From CAIWMF01 sp964402065 (GTDB lineage Bacteria; Verrucomicrobiota; Verrucomicrobiia; Chthoniobacterales; UBA6821), in the NCBI GenBank assembly GCA_964402065.1, contig CAYOAN010000003.1, positions 171,738 through 235,737 of the forward strand: a stretch of 64,000 nucleotides of DNA, in the 5' to 3' direction. How positions within the stretch are numbered: the stretch's first letter is position 1; the number at the start of each line of letters is the position of its first letter. Made by a program: the position numbers and the translations under genes. The notes beneath the pieces are model-generated. The model was not told the DNA's origin, made no database searches, and saw only the letters and a list, made by a program, of their open reading frames with translations. Below are positions 17,552 through 25,569 of this stretch, one piece after another.

Positions 17552-17677
17552 AGGAAAAATAATCTCTTGTTTTAAAAGTTATCCTTGTTTTTCTTTTTAT
17601 CATCAATAATTTTTGCTGAGATTGGAAAGTATTTTTAATAAGAGTGAGCCGAGTTTTTCATTCAATAACATTAGCAT

Positions 17678-17842
17678 ATGGATGTCACTTTGTCTTTGAA
17701 CCTAGCAGCCCCTTATAGCACCTCTGAGCTAAGATGTTCTCATGCTCCCATCGCACCACCTCTGAACATTGACAAACTGTTGTCTCAACTTCAAGGCGCT
17801 CTGCTTGTTCCTCTTTTTCCTCTTAAGTCACCTCATCGCTAA
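17678..17842 (+). CDS. Possible small protein (54 residues)
   Basis: An ATG frame of 54 codons ends two bases before the ATG of the 3D-domain lipoprotein gene, so the two could be coupled. It has a short hydrophobic C-terminal half (LLSQLQGALLVPLFPL) and no known motif. The region would otherwise be the promoter gap between divergent clpB and the lipoprotein. It may be a leader peptide or chance. Confidence 0.3.
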   Translation: MDVTLSLNLAAPYSTSELRCSHAPIAPPLNIDKLLSQLQGALLVPLFPLKSPHR

Positions 17843-17844
17843 AA

Positions 17845-18432
17845 ATGAACTTGCTGATGCGCTGGACCCCAAATCTCAACCTCCCTTTCTGCTTTAATTG
17901 GCGACCCATTTTTAGTGTTTTTCTTTTGGGTTTCTCTCTTTTTTTCTCTGGTTGCGCTCATCATGAACTCCCAGCCTACGAACAGCCGCTAGAGCGCGCA
18001 GCGGTTGAAAAAATTCGCACCACCGCTTACACCCATAGTGAAAAAGACCATTGTTGTTATGGTTACTGCACGGCTCTTGGAACTCCATTGAGGTATGGCA
18101 AAATCAATAGCGCTGCTGCTGATTGGGCGCGCTGGCCGGCAGGAACAAAATTTCGCATCAAAGCAACCGGAGAAATTTTTGTCGTCGATGACTATGGATT
18201 TGCCCTTGCTGGCACTAACACCATTGACCTTTACAAACCGACCCGCTCAAAAATGAATGAGTGGGGCGTACGCCGCGTCACGATTGAAATTTTAGAATGG
18301 GGCGACCCATGGAAAAGTTATTGGCACATGGCCCGTGTAAAAAGTTACCGCCACATCAAACGAATGATGCAAGAGATGGAGCTCTTCTTCCCTGAGCACC
18401 GAGCAAAAACAGCTCCAGTGACAAGCTGCTGA
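17845..18432 (+). CDS. Lipoprotein with 3D (double-psi barrel) domain
   Basis: The 195-residue protein has a basic start, a hydrophobic run and a lipobox ending in Cys (LFFSGC, about residue 37). The rest is the 3D domain found at the end of MltA and in RlpA/Rpf-like wall enzymes. The three conserved Asp lie in VDDYGFA and IDLY, and the domain starts with TTAYTHSEKD and the CCYGYCTALG segment. It probably acts on or binds peptidoglycan in the periplasm. It is divergent from clpB. Confidence 0.8.
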   Translation: MNLLMRWTPNLNLPFCFNWRPIFSVFLLGFSLFFSGCAHHELPAYEQPLERAAVEKIRTTAYTHSEKDHCCYGYCTALGTPLRYGKINSAAADWARWPAGTKFRIKATGEIFVVDDYGFALAGTNTIDLYKPTRSKMNEWGVRRVTIEILEWGDPWKSYWHMARVKSYRHIKRMMQEMELFFPEHRAKTAPVTSC

Positions 18433-18780
18433 AGCAGATTACAGGGCAGGTTGCAGAAAATTATTTTTGGGCGTTGGCGTTTCGTTGTTGCCGTTATCAA
18501 GCATAGCAGGAGTTGTTGGAGCTACAGCAGAAGCCTTAAGAACATTGAATCGGAAGGTTAGGGCTTCAGGATGACAGGCTAATTTATCATTTTTTTGAAA
18601 TAGAAACCTCATTTCTCCCAAAGAGCATGCTTTGACTATATACTAATCCGACTATCTATAAGGCCCCTCATACCCTGACGCTACATTTTCTAAAGTTGCG
18701 ACCAATGCAGTATCTACATAAGGCAGACCATTTGAATTTAAAGAGACTTTATCCCATCAACTACATCCCTGTTCTTTTTT
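18433..18780. other. Gene-poor gap after the 3D-domain lipoprotein
   Basis: The gap holds a short minus-strand open frame (18439-18621, 60 codons, no motif), which I do not call a gene. It also has a promoter-like TTGACT / TCTATA pair 17 bases apart around 18633-18661 on the plus strand, with no gene behind it. Its first 45 bases resemble two other places (14379 and 54672) with a GCAG...TACAG...GAAAATT pattern. No terminator hairpin for ispG is clear. Confidence 0.4.
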
Positions 18781-20769
18781 TTACAAGTCAACCCACTTTC
18801 CATGCTGCTTGATCAGCTCTACAAGCCGATCCACAGCCTCTGCTTGAGGAATGTTAAATTTCACGGCTTTTTTCCCGACGTAGAGATTGATTTTTTCAGG
18901 AGCTCCGCCGACATAACCAAAATCGGCATCAGCCATTTCGCCAGGACCGTTGACGATGCAGCCCATCACGGCAATACGCACCCCTTTGAGATGCCCAGTC
19001 GCAGCCTTAATTCGAGCTGTCGTCTCTTGCAAATTGAAAAGCGTACGCCCACACGAAGGACAAGCGACATAATCCGTTTTAAAAATCCGCACTCCTACAG
19101 CTTGTAAAATATTATAAGCCAGCCTGAGTGAGGCTCCAGGAGCCTCTTCCCTTCTGATTAAAATCGCATCTCCAATCCCATCACAAAGCAAAGAGCCAAG
19201 AATCATCGAAGAGGAAATAAGATTTTCCACATAGGGGTCAGTCCCTGATATTGCATATTTTGGTGCCAGTCCCGGGTATGACCCCGAAATAGGCGATATC
19301 AGGGACTGACCCCTTGGTTGAAGGGTATCTTTAAGCAAAATCGGATGTCGTGTCGCAATCCGCGCTGCAAGGAGGCGGAAAGCGGCCATCGGATTCATCT
19401 CCACTCCATCACGCACGGTGACGAGTTGCAGATTTTTTTCTTTTTTTAAAATTGCAATCTCTTCGTCAGAACGTGGGTCGATTTCTCTCACCGACAACTC
19501 TTCTAACATCAATTCCGGCTGATATTCGCCAAGCTGTTTTAATTTGTGCGCGACCGCTTCATGCGTAGCCTGTGGCACCACAACGCGAACCAATGCATCT
19601 CCACCAACTTCCAAGCCTTGTATCATCAGCTTTTCCGATGCACGTCGTTGATATTCAAAAAGAGGCCACGAAGAGGAGACCTCATCAGTTAATTGATCGA
19701 TGTAGTCATGGCTTACAGGACTCTCCTCTTTTTGCGAACAATTGCCTATTAATTGAACTTGCTCCAACAAAGCTCTAGCCACCGGAATCTCATGCACGCT
19801 GTCTTCCGTGAGTGAAACTCGAATCGTGTCACCGATGCCATCAGCCAAGAGCGAGCCAATGCCAACAGCGCTTTTGATACGCCCATCTTCACCATCGCCA
19901 GCCTCCGTGACGCCAAGGTGTATCGGATAATTCCAAGACTCCTTTCGAAACTCTACTGCTGGAGCGAATAGCTGTGTTGCATCGGCGCTCGAGTCGTCGA
20001 GTATCCCCCTATACACTCCTCCTCTGTGCGCCGCCACTCCTTGCTCTTCATCACCAGCAACGAGTTTTGAAAGGAGTCTATCTTCTTCGTTTAAACGAGA
20101 CACCAAAAGCCTATAAGCTGCAATCATCACCTTGGGGTTCGAAGCCTTCATCGAAAAAACAAAATTGTGATAATCAAGGCCCCGTGCAATTCGTGCGAAT
20201 TCCAACGCGCTCTCGACCATGCCGCGCGGCGAATCACCAAAGCGATTCATGATGCGATCGCTCAGCGATCCATGATTGGTTCCGATCCGCATCGCCACAC
20301 CACGCTCTTTGCAACGTTGCACAAGTGGCGTGAAGCGTTCTCGAATTCGCTCGAGTTCTGTTTCATACTCAAGGTCCGTATATTCGCGAACATTAAATTT
20401 TTTAGAATCAGCAAAATTTCCAGGATTGATCCTCACTTTTTCCACCCAAAGAGCTGCTTCCATGGCTGCTTCCGGCTTGAAATGAATATCAGCAACAAGC
20501 GGCACATCACACTTTGCAGAGCGGAGTGCAGCATGAATATTTTTAAGATTTGCTGCATCTTTGACTGTCGGAGCTGTGATGCGTATTAGCTCACACCCCA
20601 CCTCTACCAGCCCCAAAGCCTCACGAACACAAGCGTCTGTGTTCATCGTATCAGAAGTCAACATCGACTGGACACGAATGGGATGATTACCTCCCATCTT
20701 AAGCGAGCCCATGGTCACCACACGAGAGAGGCGTCGTTGATAGTGATAAAGGCTGTTGCAGTAGGACAT
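18781..20769 (-). CDS. ispG: 4-hydroxy-3-methylbut-2-enyl diphosphate synthase, long form
   Basis: IspG (GcpE) makes HMBPP from MEcPP in the MEP isoprenoid pathway. The protein has 662 residues, far longer than the 370-residue proteobacterial type. It has a TIM barrel at the N-terminus, a middle domain (about 290-480) seen in chlamydial, Bacteroidetes and plant enzymes, and an Fe-S domain with Cys570, Cys573 (CPSC) and Cys604 (MGCIVNGPGE). Residues about 486-512 come from an in-frame 80-bp palindrome. It starts without a Shine-Dalgarno sequence. Confidence 0.95.
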   Translation of the reverse strand: MSYCNSLYHYQRRLSRVVTMGSLKMGGNHPIRVQSMLTSDTMNTDACVREALGLVEVGCELIRITAPTVKDAANLKNIHAALRSAKCDVPLVADIHFKPEAAMEAALWVEKVRINPGNFADSKKFNVREYTDLEYETELERIRERFTPLVQRCKERGVAMRIGTNHGSLSDRIMNRFGDSPRGMVESALEFARIARGLDYHNFVFSMKASNPKVMIAAYRLLVSRLNEEDRLLSKLVAGDEEQGVAAHRGGVYRGILDDSSADATQLFAPAVEFRKESWNYPIHLGVTEAGDGEDGRIKSAVGIGSLLADGIGDTIRVSLTEDSVHEIPVARALLEQVQLIGNCSQKEESPVSHDYIDQLTDEVSSSWPLFEYQRRASEKLMIQGLEVGGDALVRVVVPQATHEAVAHKLKQLGEYQPELMLEELSVREIDPRSDEEIAILKKEKNLQLVTVRDGVEMNPMAAFRLLAARIATRHPILLKDTLQPRGQSLISPISGSYPGLAPKYAISGTDPYVENLISSSMILGSLLCDGIGDAILIRREEAPGASLRLAYNILQAVGVRIFKTDYVACPSCGRTLFNLQETTARIKAATGHLKGVRIAVMGCIVNGPGEMADADFGYVGGAPEKINLYVGKKAVKFNIPQAEAVDRLVELIKQHGKWVDL
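19234..19313. repeat. Palindromic element inserted in frame in ispG
   Basis: The 80-bp element has perfect 18-base inverted ends (GGGGTCAGTCCCTGATAT and its complement). Read in the ispG frame it gives 26 residues starting Gly-Gln and ending LAPKYAISGTDP. A copy of the same length and frame is in the sialidase-like gene at 57287. The insert lies between the middle domain and the Fe-S domain, a likely surface linker. Confidence 0.88.
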
Positions 20770-20812
20770 GAAGAAAACTTAACTACAGAAACGAGAAAGC
20801 AAAATCAAAAAA

Positions 20813-20848
20813 GAAAAAACGAGAGAAGCTGGACCTCTCTCGTTTTTC
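20813..20848 (-). terminator. Terminator between the chagasin-like gene and ispG
   Basis: An inverted repeat AAAACGAGAG / CTCTCTCGTTTT with T-runs on both strands lies behind repeat A2 and before ispG. It most likely ends the transcript coming from the minus-strand gene at 21034-21582. Confidence 0.65.
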
Positions 20849-20859
20849 AAAAAAAATCT

Positions 20860-21023
20860 ATCGTCTATTAAATTGAAAAGGGCATGTTAGAAGCGCCGAC
20901 ATTTTTTCTTAGGACAAGACCGAAGATCGCGACGCTATCCGAAGATAACGTAAGATCTGAGAACGGAGTCCTAACGAAAAAGAGCAAGCTTATGGCCCGC
21001 TTTTTTTCAATTTCATACACTAT
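20860..21023. repeat. Palindromic element, family A, copy 2
   Basis: This copy shares about 85% by eye with copy 3, including TTTTTTCTTAGGAC, GAAGATCG, ACGCTATCCGAAGATAACG and AAAGAGCAAGCTTATGG. The outer inverted ends are TATTAAATTGAAAAG and its partner CAATTTCATACACTA. It lies between the stop of the chagasin-like gene and the terminator. Confidence 0.8.
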
Positions 21024-21033
21024 CCCTTTATTC

Positions 21034-21582
21034 TTAGTTATTGCTTGCTGAAGTGCCTGGAGCACCATCATCCACAACATTGATCGTAAATTGAATCGTC
21101 TCCACAGGATCTTTCCAAAGTAAAGACCCATCAGAATTTCGGACCATAGCATTGGAATAGTAATATTTTTTGAAAGTCAAGGTTGCAATGCCTAGTTGTT
21201 TAGAAGTAAAAACCCAAGTGTAGCCAGTTGATTCAGTACTCCAGCCTAGCTGATACGCCTGCCCAACATTGCAGGAGCGGACAATTGCTTCTGGTTTAGT
21301 TAACTCTGTAAGTATATTACTTTCGCTACTCTTCTCCAACTCCCACCGATAACCATACTCTGAACCACTGCCACTGGAATATACAGGGCTATAGGAGTCC
21401 TTTCCTTGAAGCGAAATTTTAATATTACCATTCAATGCAACATTAATAGGCAACTCTGGGGTATTAGCATTTTTTTCATCGAGCACGATATTAGAAACAC
21501 TGGATTTCAACGCATCAGCACGAAGAGCTTGCAAGGGCAATCCAAGGGCTAAGAAAACAATTAAAGGAACTATTTTTTTCAT
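21034..21582 (-). CDS. Secreted protein, possibly chagasin-like (inhibitor I42)
   Basis: The 182-residue protein has a signal peptide (cleavage near LQALRA). Its second half resembles the chagasin fold of cysteine-protease inhibitors: a GYRW or STGYTW turn for the first binding loop, a strand GIATLTFKKYYY, and an LLWKDPVETIQFTINVVD end like the RPW...-type loop and last strand. The Gly-rich middle loop is not clear, so inhibitor activity is uncertain. It precedes repeat A2. Confidence 0.5.
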   Translation of the reverse strand: MKKIVPLIVFLALGLPLQALRADALKSSVSNIVLDEKNANTPELPINVALNGNIKISLQGKDSYSPVYSSGSGSEYGYRWELEKSSESNILTELTKPEAIVRSCNVGQAYQLGWSTESTGYTWVFTSKQLGIATLTFKKYYYSNAMVRNSDGSLLWKDPVETIQFTINVVDDGAPGTSASNN

Positions 21583-21641
21583 AGCAGAAACTTACGTCAA
21601 AAAGTCTCCTTGTCAAAAATTTTTATACTTTCTCTTTTATC

Positions 21642-23099
21642 CTATTTTTTTTCAGGAGCGGCACATTGAGGTGCAAACTTCATCACGGCAGAAGTTGTTT
21701 CTCCACTTTTTTCACGATGCATCCAGGGAAGATCGAGCACATCAAAGAAGCTGACATAAATCATGAATCCGATTAACAAAGCGGCACATCCATTTTGAAT
21801 CCACTCAAGTACACGATGCTGCAACGGCCTACGGATGATACTTTCGATGATCGCTAATAAAATATGTCCACCATCAAGCACTGGGAGGGGAAGCAAGTTG
21901 AGTAAGGCCAAATTGACATTGAGCACGACACTGAACCAAAGCGCCAAGCGCCATCCCATGGGGTTTTGAAAGAGCATGTAATAAATTCTCATGATGCCAA
22001 CAGGTCCACTCAGATGTTGTAGCGTAATCTCGGAATGAGGCGTCGCTACAGCAGTAATCGTTTCCCACATTGTTTCAATACTCGCAATAATTTGCGTTAC
22101 AGGATCGGGATGCACTAACGTCATCATCCCGCGCTGATCCCAATAGATACCAAGCCGCGCCTCTTTTTCTCCAACGGGAATTTGAGGGGTAATAGAAACG
22201 TTAAAAATTTTAGAACTATCCTGATTGATTGCTCGCCGAACCGTCAGCGTAACAGGATGCTCAGGAGCTGACTTCAACATTTCTGCCAACGCAGGAAGAC
22301 TCAGCAACTTGATTCCATTAGCTGCAAGGATTTCATCATGCCCTTGTAATCCGGCTTGAGCAGCAGGGCTTCCTTTAACAACTTCAGCAATCATCGGCGT
22401 TTGTGCCGGCAGAAGTTGGATCTGTTTCAAATTTTTTCTTCCCCAGCCATGACGCGGTTGAACACACGGTTCAACCTCCGTTGTTTTCTGGATTCCATCA
22501 CGCTCAAAACAAACTGGAATTAAGGGGGATTGGCTCGTAGCAACATTCCAAGCGACACTATCACTCATGCGGCCCATTCCATTGATTCGGGTTACAGCAT
22601 GCCCATTGACCGACAAAATTTTATCCCCTGGCCGCAATCCAGCTCTTGCAGCTGGCCCTTCAGGCAAAACATAACCAACCACAGAAGTCCTTTCTGCCTC
22701 ACTCACAGGGCGACCAACCTTCCAAACAATGCAGGCAAACACAAAGGCAAGTAAAAGACTAAAAGCTGGCCCCGCTGCTGCAACGATAATTTTATGAAAC
22801 GGCGAAGCTAGCGGCAAATCTTCATACTCATTCTCTGTTTTTCCTTCCAAAGCTTCCATTGGCGCGAGTTGTGGAATGGCCACAAAACCACCAGCTGGGA
22901 TTGATCCCAGACGATATTCAACGCCATCAATTTTTTTTGACCAAAGAGGCTTGCCGAACCAAATGGCAAATTTTTCGACAACAAGCCCACAAGCGCGCGC
23001 TGCTAGAAAGTGCCCCAATTCATGAACCACAATCATGAGATTGAAAAGGACAACCACTTCAACTGAAATTCCAACAATAGAAAAGAGATGGGTTAGCAT
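21642..23099 (-). CDS. rseP: Site-2 protease RseP (M50 family)
   Basis: RseP is an intramembrane zinc protease that cleaves membrane-bound regulators such as anti-sigma factors and signal-peptide remnants. The 485-residue protein has HELGH (26-30) in the first membrane helix, two PDZ domains (about 140-320) and the third zinc ligand in LDGGH (408-412). It differs from many genomes by not following dxr. It is in line with fcl upstream (29-base gap). Confidence 0.95.
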   Translation of the reverse strand: MLTHLFSIVGISVEVVVLFNLMIVVHELGHFLAARACGLVVEKFAIWFGKPLWSKKIDGVEYRLGSIPAGGFVAIPQLAPMEALEGKTENEYEDLPLASPFHKIIVAAAGPAFSLLLAFVFACIVWKVGRPVSEAERTSVVGYVLPEGPAARAGLRPGDKILSVNGHAVTRINGMGRMSDSVAWNVATSQSPLIPVCFERDGIQKTTEVEPCVQPRHGWGRKNLKQIQLLPAQTPMIAEVVKGSPAAQAGLQGHDEILAANGIKLLSLPALAEMLKSAPEHPVTLTVRRAINQDSSKIFNVSITPQIPVGEKEARLGIYWDQRGMMTLVHPDPVTQIIASIETMWETITAVATPHSEITLQHLSGPVGIMRIYYMLFQNPMGWRLALWFSVVLNVNLALLNLLPLPVLDGGHILLAIIESIIRRPLQHRVLEWIQNGCAALLIGFMIYVSFFDVLDLPWMHREKSGETTSAVMKFAPQCAAPEKK

Positions 23100-23128
23100 A
23101 AAAAGAACAAGCTACCTCATCTTCTCTC

Positions 23129-24079
23129 TTAACGCATCCTCAAATTTCCAAGAGAGCCAACAAAGTCAGCATAGGCATGCCTAATTCCTGACTCTAAATC
23201 AAATCGCGGTCGCCAGCCGGTAGCCAGCAGCTTGCCACTATCCATCAGCTTTCGAGGAGTCCCATCAGGACGCGTTGTGTCCCAAAGCAACTCACCTTTA
23301 AATCCAGTTATTGTTGCTATCAGTTCAGCAAGCTCTCGAATAGTTACATCAGAGCCGCTCCCGGCATTAATCCAATCAGGAGGATTTTCCATTTCTAAAA
23401 CAGTCAAGAGAGCCGACGCCAAATCATCGACATGCAAAAATTCACGCCGACTTTTTCCTGTTCCCCAGAGAGTCACAGAAGAAGCATTCACCTGAGCTGC
23501 CTCATGAAAGCGACGCAAGAGTGCCGGCAAAACATGCGAGTTTTCAGAATGATAGTTATCTCCCGGCCCATAAAGGTTCGTTGGCATTGCTGAATGAAAA
23601 AGCACACCATACTGCTGCCGGTAAAATTGACAAAGCTTGAGCCCAGCGATTTTAGCGATGGCATATGCCTCATTAGTTGACTCGAGAGGCGAAGTGAGCA
23701 AGCACTCTTCTCTCATCGGCTGTGGAGCTTCGCGTGGATAGATACAAGAACTCCCTAAAAAAAGAAGCCTCTTCACTCCATGCCGATAGGCTTCGTGAAT
23801 CACATTGTGGGCACTCGCCAAATTTTCATGAATGAATTCTGCAGGATACGTAGCATTGGCATGAATACCGCCAACACGAGCCGCAGCAACAATGACAACG
23901 TCTGGTTTTTCTTGCTCAAAAAAATGACGCACACTTCCTTGTTCACACAAATCAAGCTCGTGATGCGTTTTCAAAATCAAATTTTGAAATCCTCGCTCCC
24001 GCAAGGCGCGAACGAGCGCCGAACCAACCATCCCACGATGCCCGGCAATATAAACTTTTTGAGCAAGATCTGTTTTCAT
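23129..24079 (-). CDS. fcl: GDP-L-fucose synthase
   Basis: Fcl (WcaG) epimerises and reduces GDP-4-keto-6-deoxymannose to GDP-L-fucose. The 316-residue SDR has GHRGMVGSA (13-21), a GSSCIYP Ser segment and YAIAK as the Tyr/Lys pair. Its ATG shares one base with the gmd stop (TAATG), so both are translated together. Since a GDP-heptose pathway is close by, it may also act on a GDP-6-deoxy-heptose intermediate, but this is an inference. Confidence 0.93.
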   Translation of the reverse strand: MKTDLAQKVYIAGHRGMVGSALVRALRERGFQNLILKTHHELDLCEQGSVRHFFEQEKPDVVIVAAARVGGIHANATYPAEFIHENLASAHNVIHEAYRHGVKRLLFLGSSCIYPREAPQPMREECLLTSPLESTNEAYAIAKIAGLKLCQFYRQQYGVLFHSAMPTNLYGPGDNYHSENSHVLPALLRRFHEAAQVNASSVTLWGTGKSRREFLHVDDLASALLTVLEMENPPDWINAGSGSDVTIRELAELIATITGFKGELLWDTTRPDGTPRKLMDSGKLLATGWRPRFDLESGIRHAYADFVGSLGNLRMR

Positions 24080-25125
24080 TATGGAGGGGTAATCAAAGAA
24101 GAAGAGGAAACATTCCCTCGAATTTCACGATGCGCCAGCTCTTGCTTAGCGAGTTCGAGATCCGCTTCCGTCATAATCTTGACGAGATCTTTAAATTTCA
24201 CTTGCGGCTCCCATCCAATTTGCCGTTTAAGTTTGGAAGGATCGCCAACAAGCAACTCCACTTCACTAGGCCTCTCATAACGGGCATCATGTGCCACATA
24301 TTTTTTCCAATCGAGATCAAGCAGACCAAAGCATTCCTCGCAAAACTCCCGAATCGTGCGGGTCTCCCCTGTCGCACAAACATAATCATCGGGCTTATCC
24401 TGCTGTAACATCAACCACATCACCTCAACATATTCTTTCGCATAGCCCCAATCCCTCTTCGCATCTAGGTTTCCGAGGAAGAGTTTATCTTGAAGCCCCA
24501 TTTTAATCCGTGTTGCCGCACGCGTAATTTTGCGCGTCACAAAAGTTTCACCACGACGAGGACTCTCATGATTAAATAAAATCCCATTCGACGCGTGTAA
24601 CTTGTAAGCTTCGCGATAGTTTACTGTAAGCCAGTAAGCAAAAACCTTAGCACAACCATAGGGCGAGCGCGGATGAAATGGCGTCGTCTCCCGCTGAGGC
24701 ACTTCGTGAACAAGCCCAAACATTTCGGAAGAAGAAGCCTGATAAAAACGAACGTCTTGCGTAAGGCCAGCCTCACGAATTGCTTCCAGCAAACGTACCG
24801 TGCTGAGCCCTGTCACATCTCCGGTGTACTCGGGCACATCAAAGGAAACACGAACATGACTCTGCGCTCCGAGATTGTAGATTTCATCAGGTTTTAATTC
24901 ATAGAGCAGCTTCACCATCTGCACTGAATCAGCAAGATCACCGTAATGCAAAAAGAGCTTCGTGCCATTGATATGAGGATCGTTATAAAGATGATCGATC
25001 CGACTCGTATTGAATGTTGAAGCGCGTCGAATTACACCATGAACTTCGTAACCTTTTTTCAACAAGAGCTCCGCAAGATAGGAGCCATCTTGCCCCGTAA
25101 TACCAGTGATGAGTGCTTTTTTCAT
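24079..25125 (-). CDS. gmd: GDP-mannose 4,6-dehydratase
   Basis: Gmd converts GDP-mannose to GDP-4-keto-6-deoxymannose. The 348-residue protein has TGITGQDGSYLAELLL (8-23), the SSSEMFG catalytic segment and YGCAK. It forms a pair with fcl. The C-terminal tail (IRGNVSSSSLI) is not part of the usual fold. No manB/manC is in the window, so GDP-mannose must be made elsewhere. Confidence 0.94.
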   Translation of the reverse strand: MKKALITGITGQDGSYLAELLLKKGYEVHGVIRRASTFNTSRIDHLYNDPHINGTKLFLHYGDLADSVQMVKLLYELKPDEIYNLGAQSHVRVSFDVPEYTGDVTGLSTVRLLEAIREAGLTQDVRFYQASSSEMFGLVHEVPQRETTPFHPRSPYGCAKVFAYWLTVNYREAYKLHASNGILFNHESPRRGETFVTRKITRAATRIKMGLQDKLFLGNLDAKRDWGYAKEYVEVMWLMLQQDKPDDYVCATGETRTIREFCEECFGLLDLDWKKYVAHDARYERPSEVELLVGDPSKLKRQIGWEPQVKFKDLVKIMTEADLELAKQELAHREIRGNVSSSSLITPP

Positions 25126-25166
25126 AGAAACTTTTACTTAAACTTTTTCAATTAAAACAGCGTCGC

Positions 25167-25264
25167 AAATACACTACTGAGAACGCAACTCGGCACTGTA
25201 CATGGAAACCCTTGCGAGTGCGAGCACCAAAGTGATGCCATCTTGTGCCTCAGCAGTAGCATTT
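25167..25264. repeat. Palindrome with family-B-like core
   Basis: Ends AAATACACTACTGAG and CTCAGCAGTAGCATTT are imperfect inverted copies, unlike the CTAGAGC ends of family B. The inside still shows GAGAACGCAAC and GCGAGCACCAAAGTGATGCC, matching the family-B core. It lies between gmd and the tRNA-Thr gene. Confidence 0.55.
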
Positions 25265-25276
25265 GGGCAGCTTCTA

Positions 25277-25348
25277 AGCCGACGAGGGGATTCGAACCCC
25301 TGACCTGCTGATTACGAATCAGCTGCACTACCACTGTGCTACGTCGGC
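25277..25348 (-). tRNA. tRNA-Thr (CGU)
   Basis: Cloverleaf: 7-bp acceptor GCCGACG/CGTCGGC, anticodon stem GCTGA/TCAGC with loop TTCGTAA (anticodon CGU, reading ACG), and T arm GGGGTTCGAATCCCC. No CCA is encoded. It sits alone inside a long minus-strand sugar locus, so it may be read through from the same transcript. Confidence 0.96.
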
Positions 25349-25440
25349 AATACTGAAGCAAAAAATTGAATCCCTTTAGAATCAACGACGAATGGTTACG
25401 GTGTCAAGAATCGTTGTTTAAAAATTAATTTCCTAAATTT

Positions 25441-25568
25441 CTAGAGCGTTTTAAAAAATATGAAGCCGATGTAGTGCCAGGAATGAAGAGCGCAAAAACG
25501 CAGTTACAGGCTTCAAGCACCGTCGTGATGCCGCAATACGCGGCTATAGAATTTTGAACATGCTCTAA
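25441..25568. repeat. Palindromic element, family B, copy 2
   Basis: CTAGAGCGTTTTAAAAAA at the left and a TTTTGAACATGCTCTA right end form the inverted pair. The core has GCCGATGTAGTGCCAGGAA and GCAATACGCGGCTATAGAA. It ends two bases before the stop of the glycosyltransferase gene at 25570. Confidence 0.8.
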
Positions 25569-25569
25569 A

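Larger units (their letters stand above)
25126..25569. other. Gap with tRNA-Thr and two palindromic repeats
   Basis: This 444-base gap inside the polysaccharide locus holds a palindrome at 25167-25264, the tRNA-Thr gene at 25277-25348 and repeat B2 at 25441-25568. Between the tRNA and B2 there is a short A+T-rich stretch with no feature I can name. Confidence 0.7.

Noticed and set aside
18439..18621. 60-codon minus-strand frame after the 3D-domain gene
   Set aside because: No motif, no clear ribosome site, and it overlaps a possible small repeat; not enough to call a gene.
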